64,000 nucleotides of DNA. It comes from Xenopus tropicalis (taxonomy: Eukaryota > Chordata > Amphibia > Anura > Pipidae). Each line of letters starts with the position of its first letter. Positions within the stretch are counted from its first letter, which is position 1. A program made the translations under genes and the position numbers. The notes below the pieces were generated by a model that saw only the letters and a program-made list of their open reading frames with translations, did not search any database and was not told the DNA's origin. The stretch covers positions 88,809,410 to 88,873,409 of the forward strand of contig NC_030683.2 in NCBI RefSeq assembly GCF_000004195.4. Reading direction: 5' to 3'. Below, one piece after another: positions 38,120 through 50,088 of the stretch.

Positions 38120-38545
38120 TTAAAAGGGTGGGTCACCTTTAGGTTCGTTTGTAGTATGTTATTGGAAGACCAATTCTAGGTTAACTTTTCAATTGTTCTT
38201 CATTATTTATTTTTCATAGTTTTTGAATTATTTACCTTTATCTTCAGACTCTTTGCAGCTTTCTAATGGGGGTCTCTGACCGCAGCGGCCAAAAAACTAT
38301 TGCTCTGTGAGGCTACAGATTTATTGTTATTGCTAATTTTTATGTCATCTTTCTATTCAGCCCCCCGCTTTTTATATTCCAGTCTCTCATTCAAACCAGT
38401 CCCCGGTTGCTACAGTAATTTGTACCCTAGCAACCAAATAGCTGCTGAAACTCCAAACTGGAGAGCTGCAGAAAAATAAGTAAAATAACTGAAAAATTAC
38501 AGATAATAACAAATGAAGACCAATTGCAGAATTTCTACATCAAAC
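38120..38545. mobile_element. T2-like repeat (TTAAAAGGGTGGGTCACC)
   Basis: Begins with a T2-type end, then cttcattatttatttttcat, ttgctacagtaatttgtacc and ctagcaaccaaatagctgc, a recognisable frog repeat. The distal end is not clear. Confidence 0.6.
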
Positions 38546-38705
38546 TTATTTGTGCCCCCTTCTAAGTATCACTGTGGGCCCTTAAGCAACTGGTTAGATG
38601 TTTCATCAACATTAATGTAATATGTTAGGTTAAATATCCAGCTAACTACTGGTTACAAGAATTTGCCATTAAAAAGGCTCCTAACATAGGAACATTGTTT
38701 CCCCC

Positions 38706-38956
38706 CAGGGTCAGACTGGGCCACTGGTGCACCGGGAAAAACCTTGTGGGCCCTGGTGGCCCAGACCTGATTTCTGCAGGGTGCTCCCCAAGCTGCCCCA
38801 AGTTTAATTTACGCTAGCTTGGGGGAGGGTGATGAATGGATGATGGGGGCCCCTGTGTGGGGGGTATGAAGGCCTTGTGATGGGGGTCCATTGGGGGGTG
38901 CAGGTTCCCCTGAAGCAGTTGCCCCGGTGGGCCATGCACCCCCCAGTCCAACCCTG
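38706..38956. mobile_element. Short hAT MITE (CAGGGTCAGACTGGGCC ends)
   Basis: Ends CAGGGTCAGACTGG and CCAGTCCAACCCTG; exact 8-bp duplication TTTCCCCC at 38698-38705 and 38957-38964. It is 251 bp, G-rich and non-coding. Confidence 0.87.
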
Positions 38957-39688
38957 TTTCCCCCAATGGAGGTCTAAAATGTTTATATTGAGCACTATGC
39001 CAGTTGCACAGGGAGGAAGCTCCTGCCCCAGATAGCTATGTTGGCACCACATTAGAGCCCCAGCACACTCATTTATGCGCATGGGTTTTACCAAACATGG
39101 GTATCACATTGTTCCCACTTGGTGCAGGCGGCATTACACTCATTACATGTATTTTTTATGCAAATTAGTATTCTTTTCCCTAATCAGAATGCAGACTCTA
39201 TTAGCCCACACCTTCAGGGAGGGAAACTATTTCCCTATAATAGGTACCTTTTAAAAGGGAAATGTCTGTAACCAGCAGTGACAAGTGAATTTTAAAATAA
39301 GTGAATGTGAAATTGGGGAGCATGCTATTCTAAGCACTTTGCATTTTTTTTCAAGACTAGAAGAGGAGATGTGTGCTGTTAATATGAATGAATTTTGTTA
39401 CAGCACCACCTGCTGGTCAGTTTCCGACTGTGCTCTAGTCAAAGAAATTGTCTGGAAAAAGAAAGAGGGCTGGGCTGATGTTCTTCTAGTTAGAAAAGAT
39501 GTGAGAAAAGTTATCTAAGGTTTTTCCTAACAAGAAGGTTTACTTATCCTTTAACAGTACACATTACCCTTAATATCTTTGAATCTTGAAAATAAAATAA
39601 GAAATGTAAACTGCAAAAGTGCTTAGAATAGCACTCTCATAATTTTCACATTTACCTATTTTTAAGGTTTACTTATCCATTAAACATA

Positions 39689-40465
39689 CCGTATTTTTCG
39701 CCGTATAAAACGCACTTTTTTTTCCCCAAAACTGGGGGGGGGAAGTTGGTGCGTCTTATACGACAAATACCGCGCCAATCCCACCCCCCTCCCCCCATGC
39801 GTCGCCCGAGCAAGCACGCAAGTTGCACGGGTAGTGCGTGCACGTGACGTGCCTAATGAGCCTTGTGGTACACAGAGCATGTCCAGCGTGCAGCCCAAAT
39901 ACAGAGCCGCGGCACATGTCACTGCTCTGTTCTGCATCACTGTCACTGGGAGACAGCAGCACCAGTGTCCTGAGGCTCCCTCCTTTCATTATTAAAGAGC
40001 CATTCGCCAGAGAGATCATTCAGGGGGCTTATATATTTGGACCTCTGGAAGGGGGGTAATGTAAATAGCTGGTACACGGGGGGGGGGGTGTATGCAAGTC
40101 CACATGGTAACAGGGAGAGGGTGTTTCTCCATTGAAGCAGCTTTTTTTGCATGGGGCATCGTGGGAACCGAGTTCAAGGGAAGGGCTTGTAAAGGTACCG
40201 TTTAATGCTTGATGTAGCTTTCTCCTGATTAATGCCATCACTGCTTCCCATAGTAGAGTTGTTGTCTTGCTTTTGCTGAAGGAGAGCTGCATTATGGGAT
40301 TTTTTTTTTGTCCAAGTCAGTGTTTTTTTTCTAAACAATGGTGTTTGAAAAGATTAAAATATTTTACTACAGTATTTGGTTCAGAATCTTTTTTTTCTAG
40401 ATTTTCCTCCTTTAAAATTGGGTGCGTCTTATATTCCGGAGCGTCTTATACAGTGAAAAATACGG
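39689..40465. mobile_element. Long TIR DNA transposon, non-autonomous (CCGTATTTTTCG ends)
   Basis: Left end CCGTATTTTTCGCCGTATAA with acgcac after it; right end gcgtcttatacagtgaaaaatacgg; TA on both sides (39687-39688, 40466-40467). It is 777 bp with no transposase. I recognise this end type from many vertebrate genomes but do not assign the superfamily. Open frames inside are not conserved coding. Confidence 0.7.
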
Positions 40466-40467
40466 TA

Positions 40468-42906
40468 TTAGGTTAATGTTTCCCAGTGATGAAGATGATG
40501 GATGGTCCCAATCTACCTGGAACTAATTGTCATTCACTTCAACAGAAGGCGGCTTGTGACAGGTGCATAGGGGTCACAGGCAATGGTGGAGAAGAAGTGT
40601 GATATGCCATGGGTCTCTGGGTTTGGGGCAGGGAGAGGGGGGGGGGGACAATCTCCCTGCTTGCAGTGTGTCATAACTTTCTATAAACGTGTAAAGCAAC
40701 CAGCTCAACCAGTATGACGACTGCTCCGGATGTTACTATAACCAGGTACCTCCTCTGCATTATTTTCCCTGCACAGAGAATTGAGAAGATTAAGGTTAAA
40801 AGGGGGAATTTAAAGGCAAATTAAGTTTAAAAAAATAGTTGAAGGATGGCAGCTGGATACGCCTGGGAATGACCTGGCCTTGTGGGATATATACCAATGA
40901 CATTTGCCTTGATTTTTTTAACCTTTAACCCATGACCTAAGTGTTTTTAGCTTGTGTGATGTGATGGCTGCACATTCCACAGTGAGAAGAATGCCAGTTT
41001 GTGAGAAACAGCAAAACATTAAACAGAGATAGGCAGCTGTCAGCTACTCCAGAACTACAACTCCCAGCTTCTCCCATAAGCTCTCCTGGCACCTGCAACT
41101 CTGTAATAGCTTGAGTGCAAAGTGCCTCTGTCTGATGGTAAAGCATAGGAGTGGGCTGTCCAACAGCCATGTATGTAATATGTTACTTTCACAGATTTCT
41201 CTCGACTTTTGTAGGATGTTAAGGGGGCTTTTCAAATTGTGAACTAAAAATGCTATACATGTGAAGAGAAAGCCGGATAGAACAGTGATAAACTCATCCT
41301 GTCATTTTTGATATATATGCCCCTAGGCATATTTACAACAATGTGAAACTAACATTCAGACTGAAATTGTGTGTATGGCACATAAAAGGATTTTTGTTGT
41401 CTCTAGCTCCCAAATTACCTAGTACTGCAAAATACAGCATATTTCACATAGATAGGTAATGCATGTTCAAACTGTTTTTGTTTGGGATATATTAGTTATT
41501 TAATATTTATTGCTAATAATTGAGTGAGCTGCTATTCTGAAAGCTAGATAAAGAGCCAATTAGGCTAGAAACATTTCTGTTGTCCGTGTTATGATAATAA
41601 AGATATTTTAATGATATTATGGAATGCTGCCTGTAACCATTTAGGTGCTATTCTGTAACCCAGACCAATGCACACCAATTAACATTCTGAATTATCAGTG
41701 AAACAGCGTCCCTTATGGCAAAAAAGTATACAAATGTTTACTTGGCTATGGGACGCAAGCAAAGCCCTGGCAGGACTAGAAACGTGTGTTTTTAATCGGG
41801 TGTGCCAGCACAGGATAGGATGCTGCTGTGTGCTATGCCAGTCACTCCACATTTGTGGGCAATCCCTTCTTTAAAGCTACAGTCATTCATAATAATGTTT
41901 TTCAGCAAAATATTAGACAATTTGTCAAGCTCTTCTTTTTAAGGCATGTCATTCTTTTTCTCATAACTACTTTCCTAAAGGGGAACATTTATTAAGTAAA
42001 AGGTGGCCCACTGTTTACAGAGGTTGCTGAAATTAACAAATATGTTATACACTGAGCTGTGGGTAATAGAATCCCATTATACAGTTATGGCTGCATAGAG
42101 CAGTATATGGTGACAACCTGCATCACATTATACAACAAGTGTCAGTGTTGGTCCGAGTACAACTAGAAAAGCTGTATATAGCCCAATAAAAACAGCTGCT
42201 ACTAGGGTCCCAGTTCATTTTAGAGTGAGAGGAATTGATAAACGGACACAAACAAAACACAAATTCTATGTAGTTTTCCAGTACAGGCACAAATAAAAGT
42301 CTATAATAGAAAGTCGGCACAAACTCTGCTTTGTAAGTGCCAACAATTATCAAATGCAGTATTTTGGGTATAAAAACATGCTGGATTGTGTGTGAATTTT
42401 GTACGTTACATTTTACACTCTGCATTTGCTTGATAAATGAATCCTCGTATGTAATTACCTATTAGGCACCTTCATTATCTGGTCTTACTAACCCTTTGAC
42501 AGGAACTTTCAATCAGCTTGGCATCCGCCAGTGTTTATTTTTAGCAAGCACTGAGACACCCAATTTTGGGCTAATCTAGTTCATTATAGATACTGCAATA
42601 ATCATGCATGAAAAAAACATTTACATTGACAATGACATTCTATTCCCCCTATCAATCAGTAGGTCAGTGTTGCAAAAAAAAAAGAGTTTTGGAGGACTTA
42701 GTGAATTAGGCCATGCCTTTTCCATAGCAAAAGAAAAGTGTTAGACTTTCTAGGAGCATAAGACAGGACAGAACAAGGAGTTTAAGAGGGATAGTGACCC
42801 TGAGTGATCCTGATGAGAGAACGAGGTTTTCAGCTGTGTGAGAAACCTGAGAGTCTGGCCTGGGTTCATTTGAGAGGTACCTGAACAGCAAGTTACCAAG
42901 TCTCGG
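40468..42906. other. Intergenic
   Basis: A G-run near 40632-40648. No repeats or exons recognised. Confidence 0.5.
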
Positions 42907-43250
42907 TAACATAGTAAGTTAGGTTGAAAAAAGACATACGTCCATCAAGTTCAACCATAATGCCTATATATAACCTGCCTAACTGCTAGTTGATCCAGAG
43001 GAAGGCAAAAAACCACATCTGAAGCCTCTCTAATTTGCCGCAGAGGGGAAAAAATTCCTTTCTGATTCCAAGATGGCAATCGGACCAGTCCCTGGATCAA
43101 TTTGTACTAAGATCTATCTTCCATAACCCTGTATTCCCTCACTTGTACTGAGAGCTATCTCCCATACCCCTGTATTCCCTCACTTGTACTAAGATCTATC
43201 TCCCATAACCCCTGTATTCCCTCACTTGCTAAAAAGCCATCCAGCCCTTT
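42907..43250 (-). mobile_element. CR1 3' end, minus strand, with duplicated segment
   Basis: Begins with the inverse of the CR1 tail and 3' UTR (catagtaagttaggttgaaa, then gtccatcaagttcaacc), matching the end of the 48284 CR1. It extends through ccgcagaggggaaaaaattc. A segment of about 45 bp (cttgtactaagatctatctc type, then ccctgtattccctcac) is tandemly present three times. Confidence 0.72.
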
Positions 43251-44582
43251 TTTAAAGTGTTAGTACTACATCCAATTAGTGACTGTGAGGCCTTGCTCTG
43301 GTGGAGTTGGCATGTAATGAAAGTAGCCTGGGGCAAGCGAAGTGTCAGGAAAATATTTCATGAAAGAAAGAGTCTCCCTACCCAATCCCTTTCTCTCTCA
43401 CTATTAAATTTCATGGTGTGAGCAGCAACTGTTACCCATTCTAACTTAGGTTCAAGGATTACTTGCAGTTCCATATCCTGGTAGAAGCCCATGGGTATTG
43501 TACAGTGGGTTTCTCTTTTGCAAGACATATGATGCCCCCTGTACTTTTTCTGACTTCTGCTTCCAGTGCAGGTAGCAGTTAAAATAATTAAGATATTGCA
43601 CTTTGAAACAGAAGCAGCTTGCAGGTTTGGTTGCATGTTTTTTTATTAGTATTTATTTATTGACCAAGAATAATCATATCAAATGCAGTCTTCATGGTGA
43701 TTTGATTTTCACAGTTTCCCAAGTAATAATCAAAGAGCTAAAATGCCCATTTCTACAGATATGCACCTCCATTCATTGAATGGAAAAAAACACCCATTAG
43801 CAGTGTCTTAACTACCAGGGGTGGGATTGCACCCAGGCCAGCACCCACTTGGTTCTTGCAGGATACAAAATGGTGTCTTGTTGCAGGCAAATCTGTGAAG
43901 AAGTTTGTGAGCCTGCACGTCAAAAGAAGATTGGGCACCTTTCTGCATGGGAGGGGGCCTGGTGGAAAAGACGGGGCTCATCCTGCTGAGTATTACTTAT
44001 GCCACTGTATGTTGGCAGGTGGGTACCATGCCCAGAATAGCAACCTGTAGATTCTGGTAAATGCCAGAGTGGCTGCTGTAAGATACCATAGTCAGCCACT
44101 ACTTTTTGGGCCCGTACCACAGGCAATTCACCTTCTCTGATCATCTTCTGTTCCATTATGCCAGCCTTAGACCACTTTAATTTTTAATATTTTGGGTTGT
44201 TGGAATGTATTTACTAATAGTAATGGGAAACTGTTGACATTTACCCTGCTGAGCTGTCATGTCAGCACACAATCCAGTCACTAGAGGGAGCTATTACTTA
44301 CTAGATTTGTCATAGTATTCAGTCATTGCATAGTAAATCAGTCATTGTAACACAGTAATGTTAATAAGTTGCTACAATAATGTTTTATTATTACACCAGC
44401 TGATAACACTTATGTTATGTAATTCTTTCTATGCAAGTTTCTGAAATATTTGTATGTTAGTGCTTTGGCACAACAGTGCAGTACAGTGCTGTTTACATAA
44501 GTAGCACTATATAAATAAAAATGAATATAAATGAATAAATGAATATGAAGCTTAATACTGCTGGCAATATGTGTGGGGATTT
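43251..44582. other. Intergenic
   Basis: An L2-tail-like end (agtagcactatataaataaa) near 44500. No gene recognised. Confidence 0.5.
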
Positions 44583-44691
44583 CAAATCCTGGCGCCCTGA
44601 GGCCACCACCCCATTAGCGCCCATTAGCCTTCCCTAAATTTGTGCCGCCCTAGGCCCGGGCCTTTGTGGCCTCGCCACAAATCCAGGCCTG
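44583..44691. mobile_element. hAT MITE fragment, same family as 56291
   Basis: The right end ctaggcccgggcctttgtgg, then cacaaatccaggcctg, matches the end of the 56291 element closely. The left end is eroded (caaatcctggcgccctgagg). Confidence 0.7.
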
Positions 44692-45304
44692 GGGGTTACC
44701 AATGCTCGTATCACTACTGATATGGTTCTAACCTGCTCTTTATGGGTTGGACTAGCCCAGTTCCAGTTCATTTGCTGGTGTGAGCATAAAACTGGGAGGG
44801 GGCTCTCTATGAACATTACATATGGCACAAAATAATGTCTGTGGTGAGAGGGATGTGGGTGTGCTGTGGTTTAGTTATGCAATTATGCCACTATTAAGCA
44901 GGGTTTCTACAAGTAAAGCTGGCTACAACTGCTGGGTAATTTAATATAGAGCTATACTGGTCTTGCTGCTTTCATATTTCATGTGGGCTGGTGCAGTGGC
45001 AGTTTATAATGCCAGTAATGCAGGTAAATAAGGCAGTAGCCAGGCCCATGGCTTGGGAAAAAGAGTGATCCCAGAGTCACCAGAGCTTTTTTTATGGATT
45101 GTCAATTACATGTTTTCATTTACATCTAAGCATCAGTCCGCCTATCCTCTAAAGCAACTGGAGGCCATGCGGCCCGCAACCCCCCCATGTGTGGCCCCCC
45201 ATCTGTCTGGCTGCTTTGACTGCTTACCATTGTGTTTAAGCTTTAAAATGGTATCAGTACTGAGATTAACTGCCCCCTCTGCATTATTTACACCTCAGAT
45301 TTAA

Positions 45305-45568
45305 GGCTAATGCCAGATGAGGCGTACAGCGGATATTTTCGGCAAGCGGAAAAGCACTTGCCGAAAATTCTGCCCTATGCCTCCTACATGTAAATGAGAT
45401 ATGCTCGGGTGCAGGCACATATAGCCGATATACACATAAAAACGCGAGAGAATTTAAAGTGCACCCGAGCGTATCTCATTCATTCGGGTGCAGGCACATA
45501 TAGGAGGCGTAGGTCGGAATTTTCCGCTTGCCGAAAATATCCGCCCTCCGCCTTGTCTGGCATTAGCC
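45305..45568. mobile_element. Harbinger-like fold-back MITE
   Basis: Ends GGCTAATGCCAGA... and ...GTCTGGCATTAGCC are flanked by TAA (45302-45304, 45569-45571). Long inner inverted segments (gatattttcggcaagcgga and its inverse, and agatatgctcgggtgcag and its inverse) mean nearly the whole element can fold back. It belongs to the same family as 57780 and 11876. Confidence 0.75.
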
Positions 45569-45594
45569 TAAGATGTAAGTCTCTGCATTTTTAA

Positions 45595-45765
45595 CACATA
45601 TAAACCATTGTATTGTTCACACCTGCAATCCCCTGTAGTCATAGGTATAAAACCATTCATTGTTCACACCTGTAAACCCTCATTCACACCTGTAAGACCT
45701 CAGACTCAGACTGTAGGCTCTGACATTGTTTACCTGTTCACACCTCAGGCAGACTGTAGGAGCAG
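45595..45765 (+). repeat. Degenerate TTCACACCTG repeats
   Basis: The motif ttcacacct(g/c) recurs at least four times (about 45617, 45662, 45683, 45739) with irregular spacing, probably an old minisatellite. Confidence 0.5.
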
Positions 45766-45892
45766 TGTTGGTATTGTGTCACTGGATACTGTATGCACTG
45801 CAGTACAAACTGTTCATGTTGAAGTGGTCATGATCAGTTACTTGTGTAGTCATGATAGGTTTCCCTCTCTCCTACTCTGCCTGCCCTGCTTT

Positions 45893-46170
45893 ATTGTGCC
45901 TGTGTGTGCCATACTCTGCCTGCCCTATGCTGCCTGTGTGTGCCATACTATGCCTGCCATATGCTGCCTGTGTGTTCCATACTCTGCCTGCCCTATGCTG
46001 CCTGTATGTGCCATACTCTGCATGCCCTATGCTACCTGTGTGTGCCATACTCTGCCTGCCATATGTTACCTGTGTGTGCAATACTTTGCCTGCCCTATGC
46101 TGCCTGTGTGTGCCATACTCTGCCTGCCCTACCATGCTTGTGTGTGCCATACTCTGCCTGCCCTATGCTG
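45893..46170 (+). repeat. 34-bp minisatellite, about 8 units
   Basis: The unit is tgtgtgccatactctgcctg plus ccctatgctgcctg. Starts are spaced exactly 34 bp (45909, 45943, 45977, 46011). Since 34 is not a multiple of 3, the array is read in all three frames; none has a stop, giving the overlapping Cys/Pro-rich frames, which are artefacts. Confidence 0.92.
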
Positions 46171-48154
46171 GGAGTTTGTTAGCATTTGAAAATAGTTTTT
46201 GAAAAACAGTTTTTTGTATATTTTTGTGTGTTACCGCCATTAATGTGGCTATTGTCTTAAAAACTATTGTGATAACATAAGTGTGATTTAAAGTGGGTGT
46301 GGTTTTAAAAAAGAAGTGGTCAAAACTGAAAAACTGAAAAATTCCAGCCCTTGGTACCACAGAAGTTGGACAGCATTGTTCTAAAGAACTCTGAAGGGGC
46401 ACAAATGCAATTGTCCTAACCATCCAAGAGCTTGTCCCTTAGTGCTCATTCTGGGAACACTTGTGCTCCCCCTGGGCAATTAGCTCTGCACTGAGCTCCA
46501 GATTGAATAAACGGAATGACAGGACACTCACTACCATGCATCGCAGATAGTGGCATTTTTAGCATTTTGCACACTGCGTGGGGCAATGTAAATGAGCCCT
46601 CATGTATTCAGAACTTCCATAAATCTGCCTTTGTTCAGGTGGGAGACAGATCTATCTAATTCAGTAAGATGCCTGTGGTAAAATGTTTTTAGGTCTTACC
46701 TGCCTCCCCTTTTTTGCTAGTTTGTCATTCTGGCATAACTGGAGGTTACTAAGCCTCAAGGAAAAATCTTTTGATGTGCTCCCAATCCCAACTGTGTATC
46801 TAATGTCTCAGTGGTTATGCAGAAGCCCTTGCATGAATATAACTTAACCATACAATTATGCTTTTAATGTACCAAACTGCCATTTATGTATAATATGAAT
46901 AAAGTTTTTTTTTAAAAAGAAATTCCAGCGAGCTTTATCGGCTTGCAGTTTAGAAACATACCACTAAGAAGGCGCACCAAAGAAGGTTCCCAAACAGTTG
47001 AAAAGTTTCTGTTCATGTTCTACCATTGTGAAACCCAAACAAATATCTGTCCGGCACCTGCCTCTGTTCTTACAGTCCAGCCCCCACATGTAACAACCAC
47101 ACCCCCTGCATGTCATGGCCACAGCCTCATACATCACTAATCCACCCCCTAATCTCATTGCATCACCCCCTTATGTCATTGCATCATCCCCTTATGTTAT
47201 TGCATCACCCCGTTATGTTATTGGTCCACCCTAGACATCATCAGTCTGCCTTCTAGTCTGTTTTTTGCTGAACAGGAGACCCGCCCACCCCTTCTTTCCT
47301 AAATCAAGTCATGTTTGTGCATTCTGCATACTAGTAACTTAATGTGAATATGCCTTGTTCTCACTACTCTCTCTACCACTAACTACCATTATTTGGTGGT
47401 GTTGGAATTGTGGTGATGCTGTCACAGCTGTGGGCAGTAATTTGTGCCCTAGCCATAAGCTAAAATATATTGGACCCTGTACCACACATGTCCGTCACCT
47501 GGTGATGGCTAGCATTGGTCAGTTGTTTTATGGAGAATAAATTAAGAACTGTGTTACATATGGTCTAATTAATTAATTAATTATTAGGAGCTGATTAAAG
47601 TTGTGACTAATAAAGCTGATCTTCACTACAAAAGGAGAAATGGTGTCTTCTTTTTACTACTCCTTGATGTTTAAGGGGTTAATTAGTTCCAAAGAGGCAT
47701 CCTTATCCATTCCTCCACACAGTCCCACAATGTCAGCATTGCTGTCCTGCTTTTCTCGTGGGACATTTGCTGGCAAGTTCCGAGCCTACCTCTTGCACCT
47801 GCTCAGATCTGTAACTGTTGCTGAGGAATGGAAGCCAATGGCACATAGTAATACAGATAGACAAATGTGATATTAGCTTTAAATTGACATCAGATCAGAT
47901 TTGGATTTGGGACAAATATGTTTTCATGTCCTTTTCTTGTTTTACTTTGGATAAGATTTCAAATGTTCACATCAGTTCAACCAGTTCATTTGGCAGTTAT
48001 AGTGGTCTATCTAAGCAACACTGTAGTACACAGCCCTTAATACAATACATACAGTGAAAGACATTAGGGCTTATTTACATCCACAGGTGCAATAGGCAGC
48101 TTGCGCTTTCCCTGTAGTGAGTTGCAACTTGTTGCAACAGTGTGAAAATTAGGT
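46171..48154. other. Intergenic
   Basis: Holds the 24-bp minisatellite; otherwise no supported feature up to the T2-like MITE. Confidence 0.5.
47135..47228 (+). repeat. Short minisatellite, about 24-bp unit
   Basis: Four units of cattgcatcacccccttatg type, slightly diverged. Confidence 0.75.
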
Positions 48155-48302
48155 TTAAAGGAAAACTATACCCACAAATAATGTAGGTCTCTATAATAAT
48201 ATATTACAAGCTTATATGTAAAACCTTGCTTCATCTAAATAAACCATTTTCATAAAAATATACTTTTTAGTATTATGTGCTATCAAGCAAGCTAAAATAG
48301 AA

Positions 48303-49589
48303 ATGGAAAGGGATATTGCAGCTAGGAGTAAAAAGAATCCTAAATTATTTTTTAATTATGTGAATAGTAAAAAAATGAAGCAAGAAGGGGTGGGAACTTT
48401 ATTATCACGGGGGGGTAAGTTGGTTGATGAGAACGGGGAAAAAGCTGAAATTTTGAACTCTTATTTTTCATCTGTCTATACATCTGAGGAGCCAGATAAT
48501 GAAGGCTTCCCTTGTAATATGCCCAGTTCTAGTAATTTAGCTACTGGCGCATGGGTCACTCGGGAGGAAATTCAAAAGAGACTTGAACATGTTAAGGTAA
48601 ACAAAGGTCCAGGGCCGGATGGGATTCATCCCAGGGTATTAAATGAGCTGAGCGCTGTGATTGCCAAGCCTCTTCACTTAATTTTTCAGGATTCATTGAG
48701 GTCTGGCATGGTGCCAAGAGACTGGCGGATTTCTAATGTGGTGCCGTTATTTAAAAAGGGATCCCGTTCTCAGCCTGAAAACTATAGGCCTGTTAGTCTG
48801 ACATCAGTAGTAGGAAAACTTTTGGAAGGGGTAATAAGGGATAGGGTACTTGAATACATTGCAGTTCACAATACTATTAGTTTGTGCCAGCATGGTTTTA
48901 TGCGTAACAGATCTTGCCAGACTAATTTAGTCGCCTTTTATGAGGAGGTGAGCAGGAACCTTGATGCTGGAATGCCAGTTGATGTCATCTACTTGGACTT
49001 TGCTAAAGCGTTTGATACAGTACCTCACAGAAGGTTAATGATCAAATTAAGGAATATTGGCCTAGAACATAATATTTGTAATTGGATAGAGAACTGGCTG
49101 AAGGATAGAGTACAAAGAGTGGTTGTAAATGGAACATTTTCTAATTGGGCCAGTGTGGTTAGTGGAGTACCGCAGGGGTCAGTCCTTGGGCCTTTGCTTT
49201 TTAACTTGTTTATTAATGACCTGGAGGTGGGCATAGACAGTACTGTTTCTATTTTTGCTGATGACACAAAATTGTGCAAAACTATAAGTTCCATGCAGGA
49301 TGCTGCCGCTTTGCAGAGCGATTTGACAAAATTAGATAACTGGGCAGCAAACTGGAAAATGAGGTTCAATGTTGATAAGTGCAAAGTTATGCACTTTGGT
49401 AGAAATAATATAAACGCAAACTATCTACTGAATGGTAGTGTGTTGGGGGTATCCTTAATGGAGAAGGATCTAGGGGTTTTTGTTGATAACAAGTTGTCTA
49501 ATGCCAGGCAGTGTCATTCTGTGGCTACTAAAGCAAATAAAGTGCTGTCTTGTATAAAAAGGGCATTGACTCAAGGGATGAGAACATAA
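48303..49589 (+). pseudogene. CR1 reverse transcriptase, main open segment (428 codons)
   Basis: The segment contains the reverse transcriptase core: KGPGPDGIHP (101-110), ENYRPVSLTS (159-168), motif A YLDFAKAFDTVPH (230-242), motif B SGVPQGSVLGPLLF (287-300) and the catalytic FADD (318-321). The active-site aspartates are present. The frame ends early at 49589 after a frameshift; the remainder continues in two other frames. The family copies its RNA by target-primed reverse transcription. There is no start codon of its own, because the endonuclease half was lost by 5' truncation. Confidence 0.9.
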
Positions 49590-49732
49590 TTTTGCCCCTT
49601 TATAGGTCCCTGGTAAGGCCTCACCTTGAGTATGCAGTGCAGTTTTGGGCTCCAGTCCTTAAGAAGGATATTAATGAGCTGGAGAGAGTGCAGAGACTGC
49701 AACTAAACTGGTTAAGGGGATGGAAGATTTAA
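49550..49732 (+). pseudogene. CR1 ORF2 continuation, shifted frame
   Basis: This segment encodes RSLVRPHLEYAVQFWAP, the usual CR1/L2 segment just after the reverse transcriptase (family motif RP-LEY--WAP). It overlaps the end of the main segment in a different frame, placing one frameshift near 49550-49590. It stops after LNWLRGWKI, where a second frameshift follows. Confidence 0.85.
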
Positions 49733-50088
49733 ACTATGAGGTTAGACTGTCGAGGTTGGGGTTGTTTTCTCTGGAAAAGAGGCGCTTGCGAGGGGACATG
49801 ATTACTCTGTACAAGTACATTAGAGGGGATTATAGGCAGATGGGGGATGTTCTTTTTTCCCATAAAAACAATCAACGCACCAGAGGTCACCCCTTTAGAT
49901 TAGAGGAAAGGAGCTTCCATTTGAAGCAGCGTAGGTGGTTTTTCACGGTGAGGGCAGTGAGGTTGTGGAATGGCCTTCCTAGTGATGTGGTAATGGCAGA
50001 TTCTGTTAATGCCTTTAAGAGGGGCCTGGATGAGTTCTTGATCAATCAGAATATCCAAGGCTATTGTGATACTAATATCTACAGTTAG
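49720..50088 (+). pseudogene. CR1 ORF2 C-terminal segment
   Basis: This segment encodes YEVRLSRLGLFSLEKRRLRGD, then ITLYKYIRG and LWNGLPSDVV, the conserved C-terminus of CR1/L2 ORF2 proteins. The natural stop is at 50088, followed by about 145 bases of 3' UTR and tail. It is one frame away from the preceding piece. Confidence 0.87.

Noticed and set aside
45893..46170. CRISPR-like array of regular repeats
   Set aside because: Head-to-tail units without unique spacers, in a vertebrate genome.
45608..46189. 193-codon Cys-rich open frame
   Set aside because: Produced by the stop-free 34-bp minisatellite; the other two frames are equally open.
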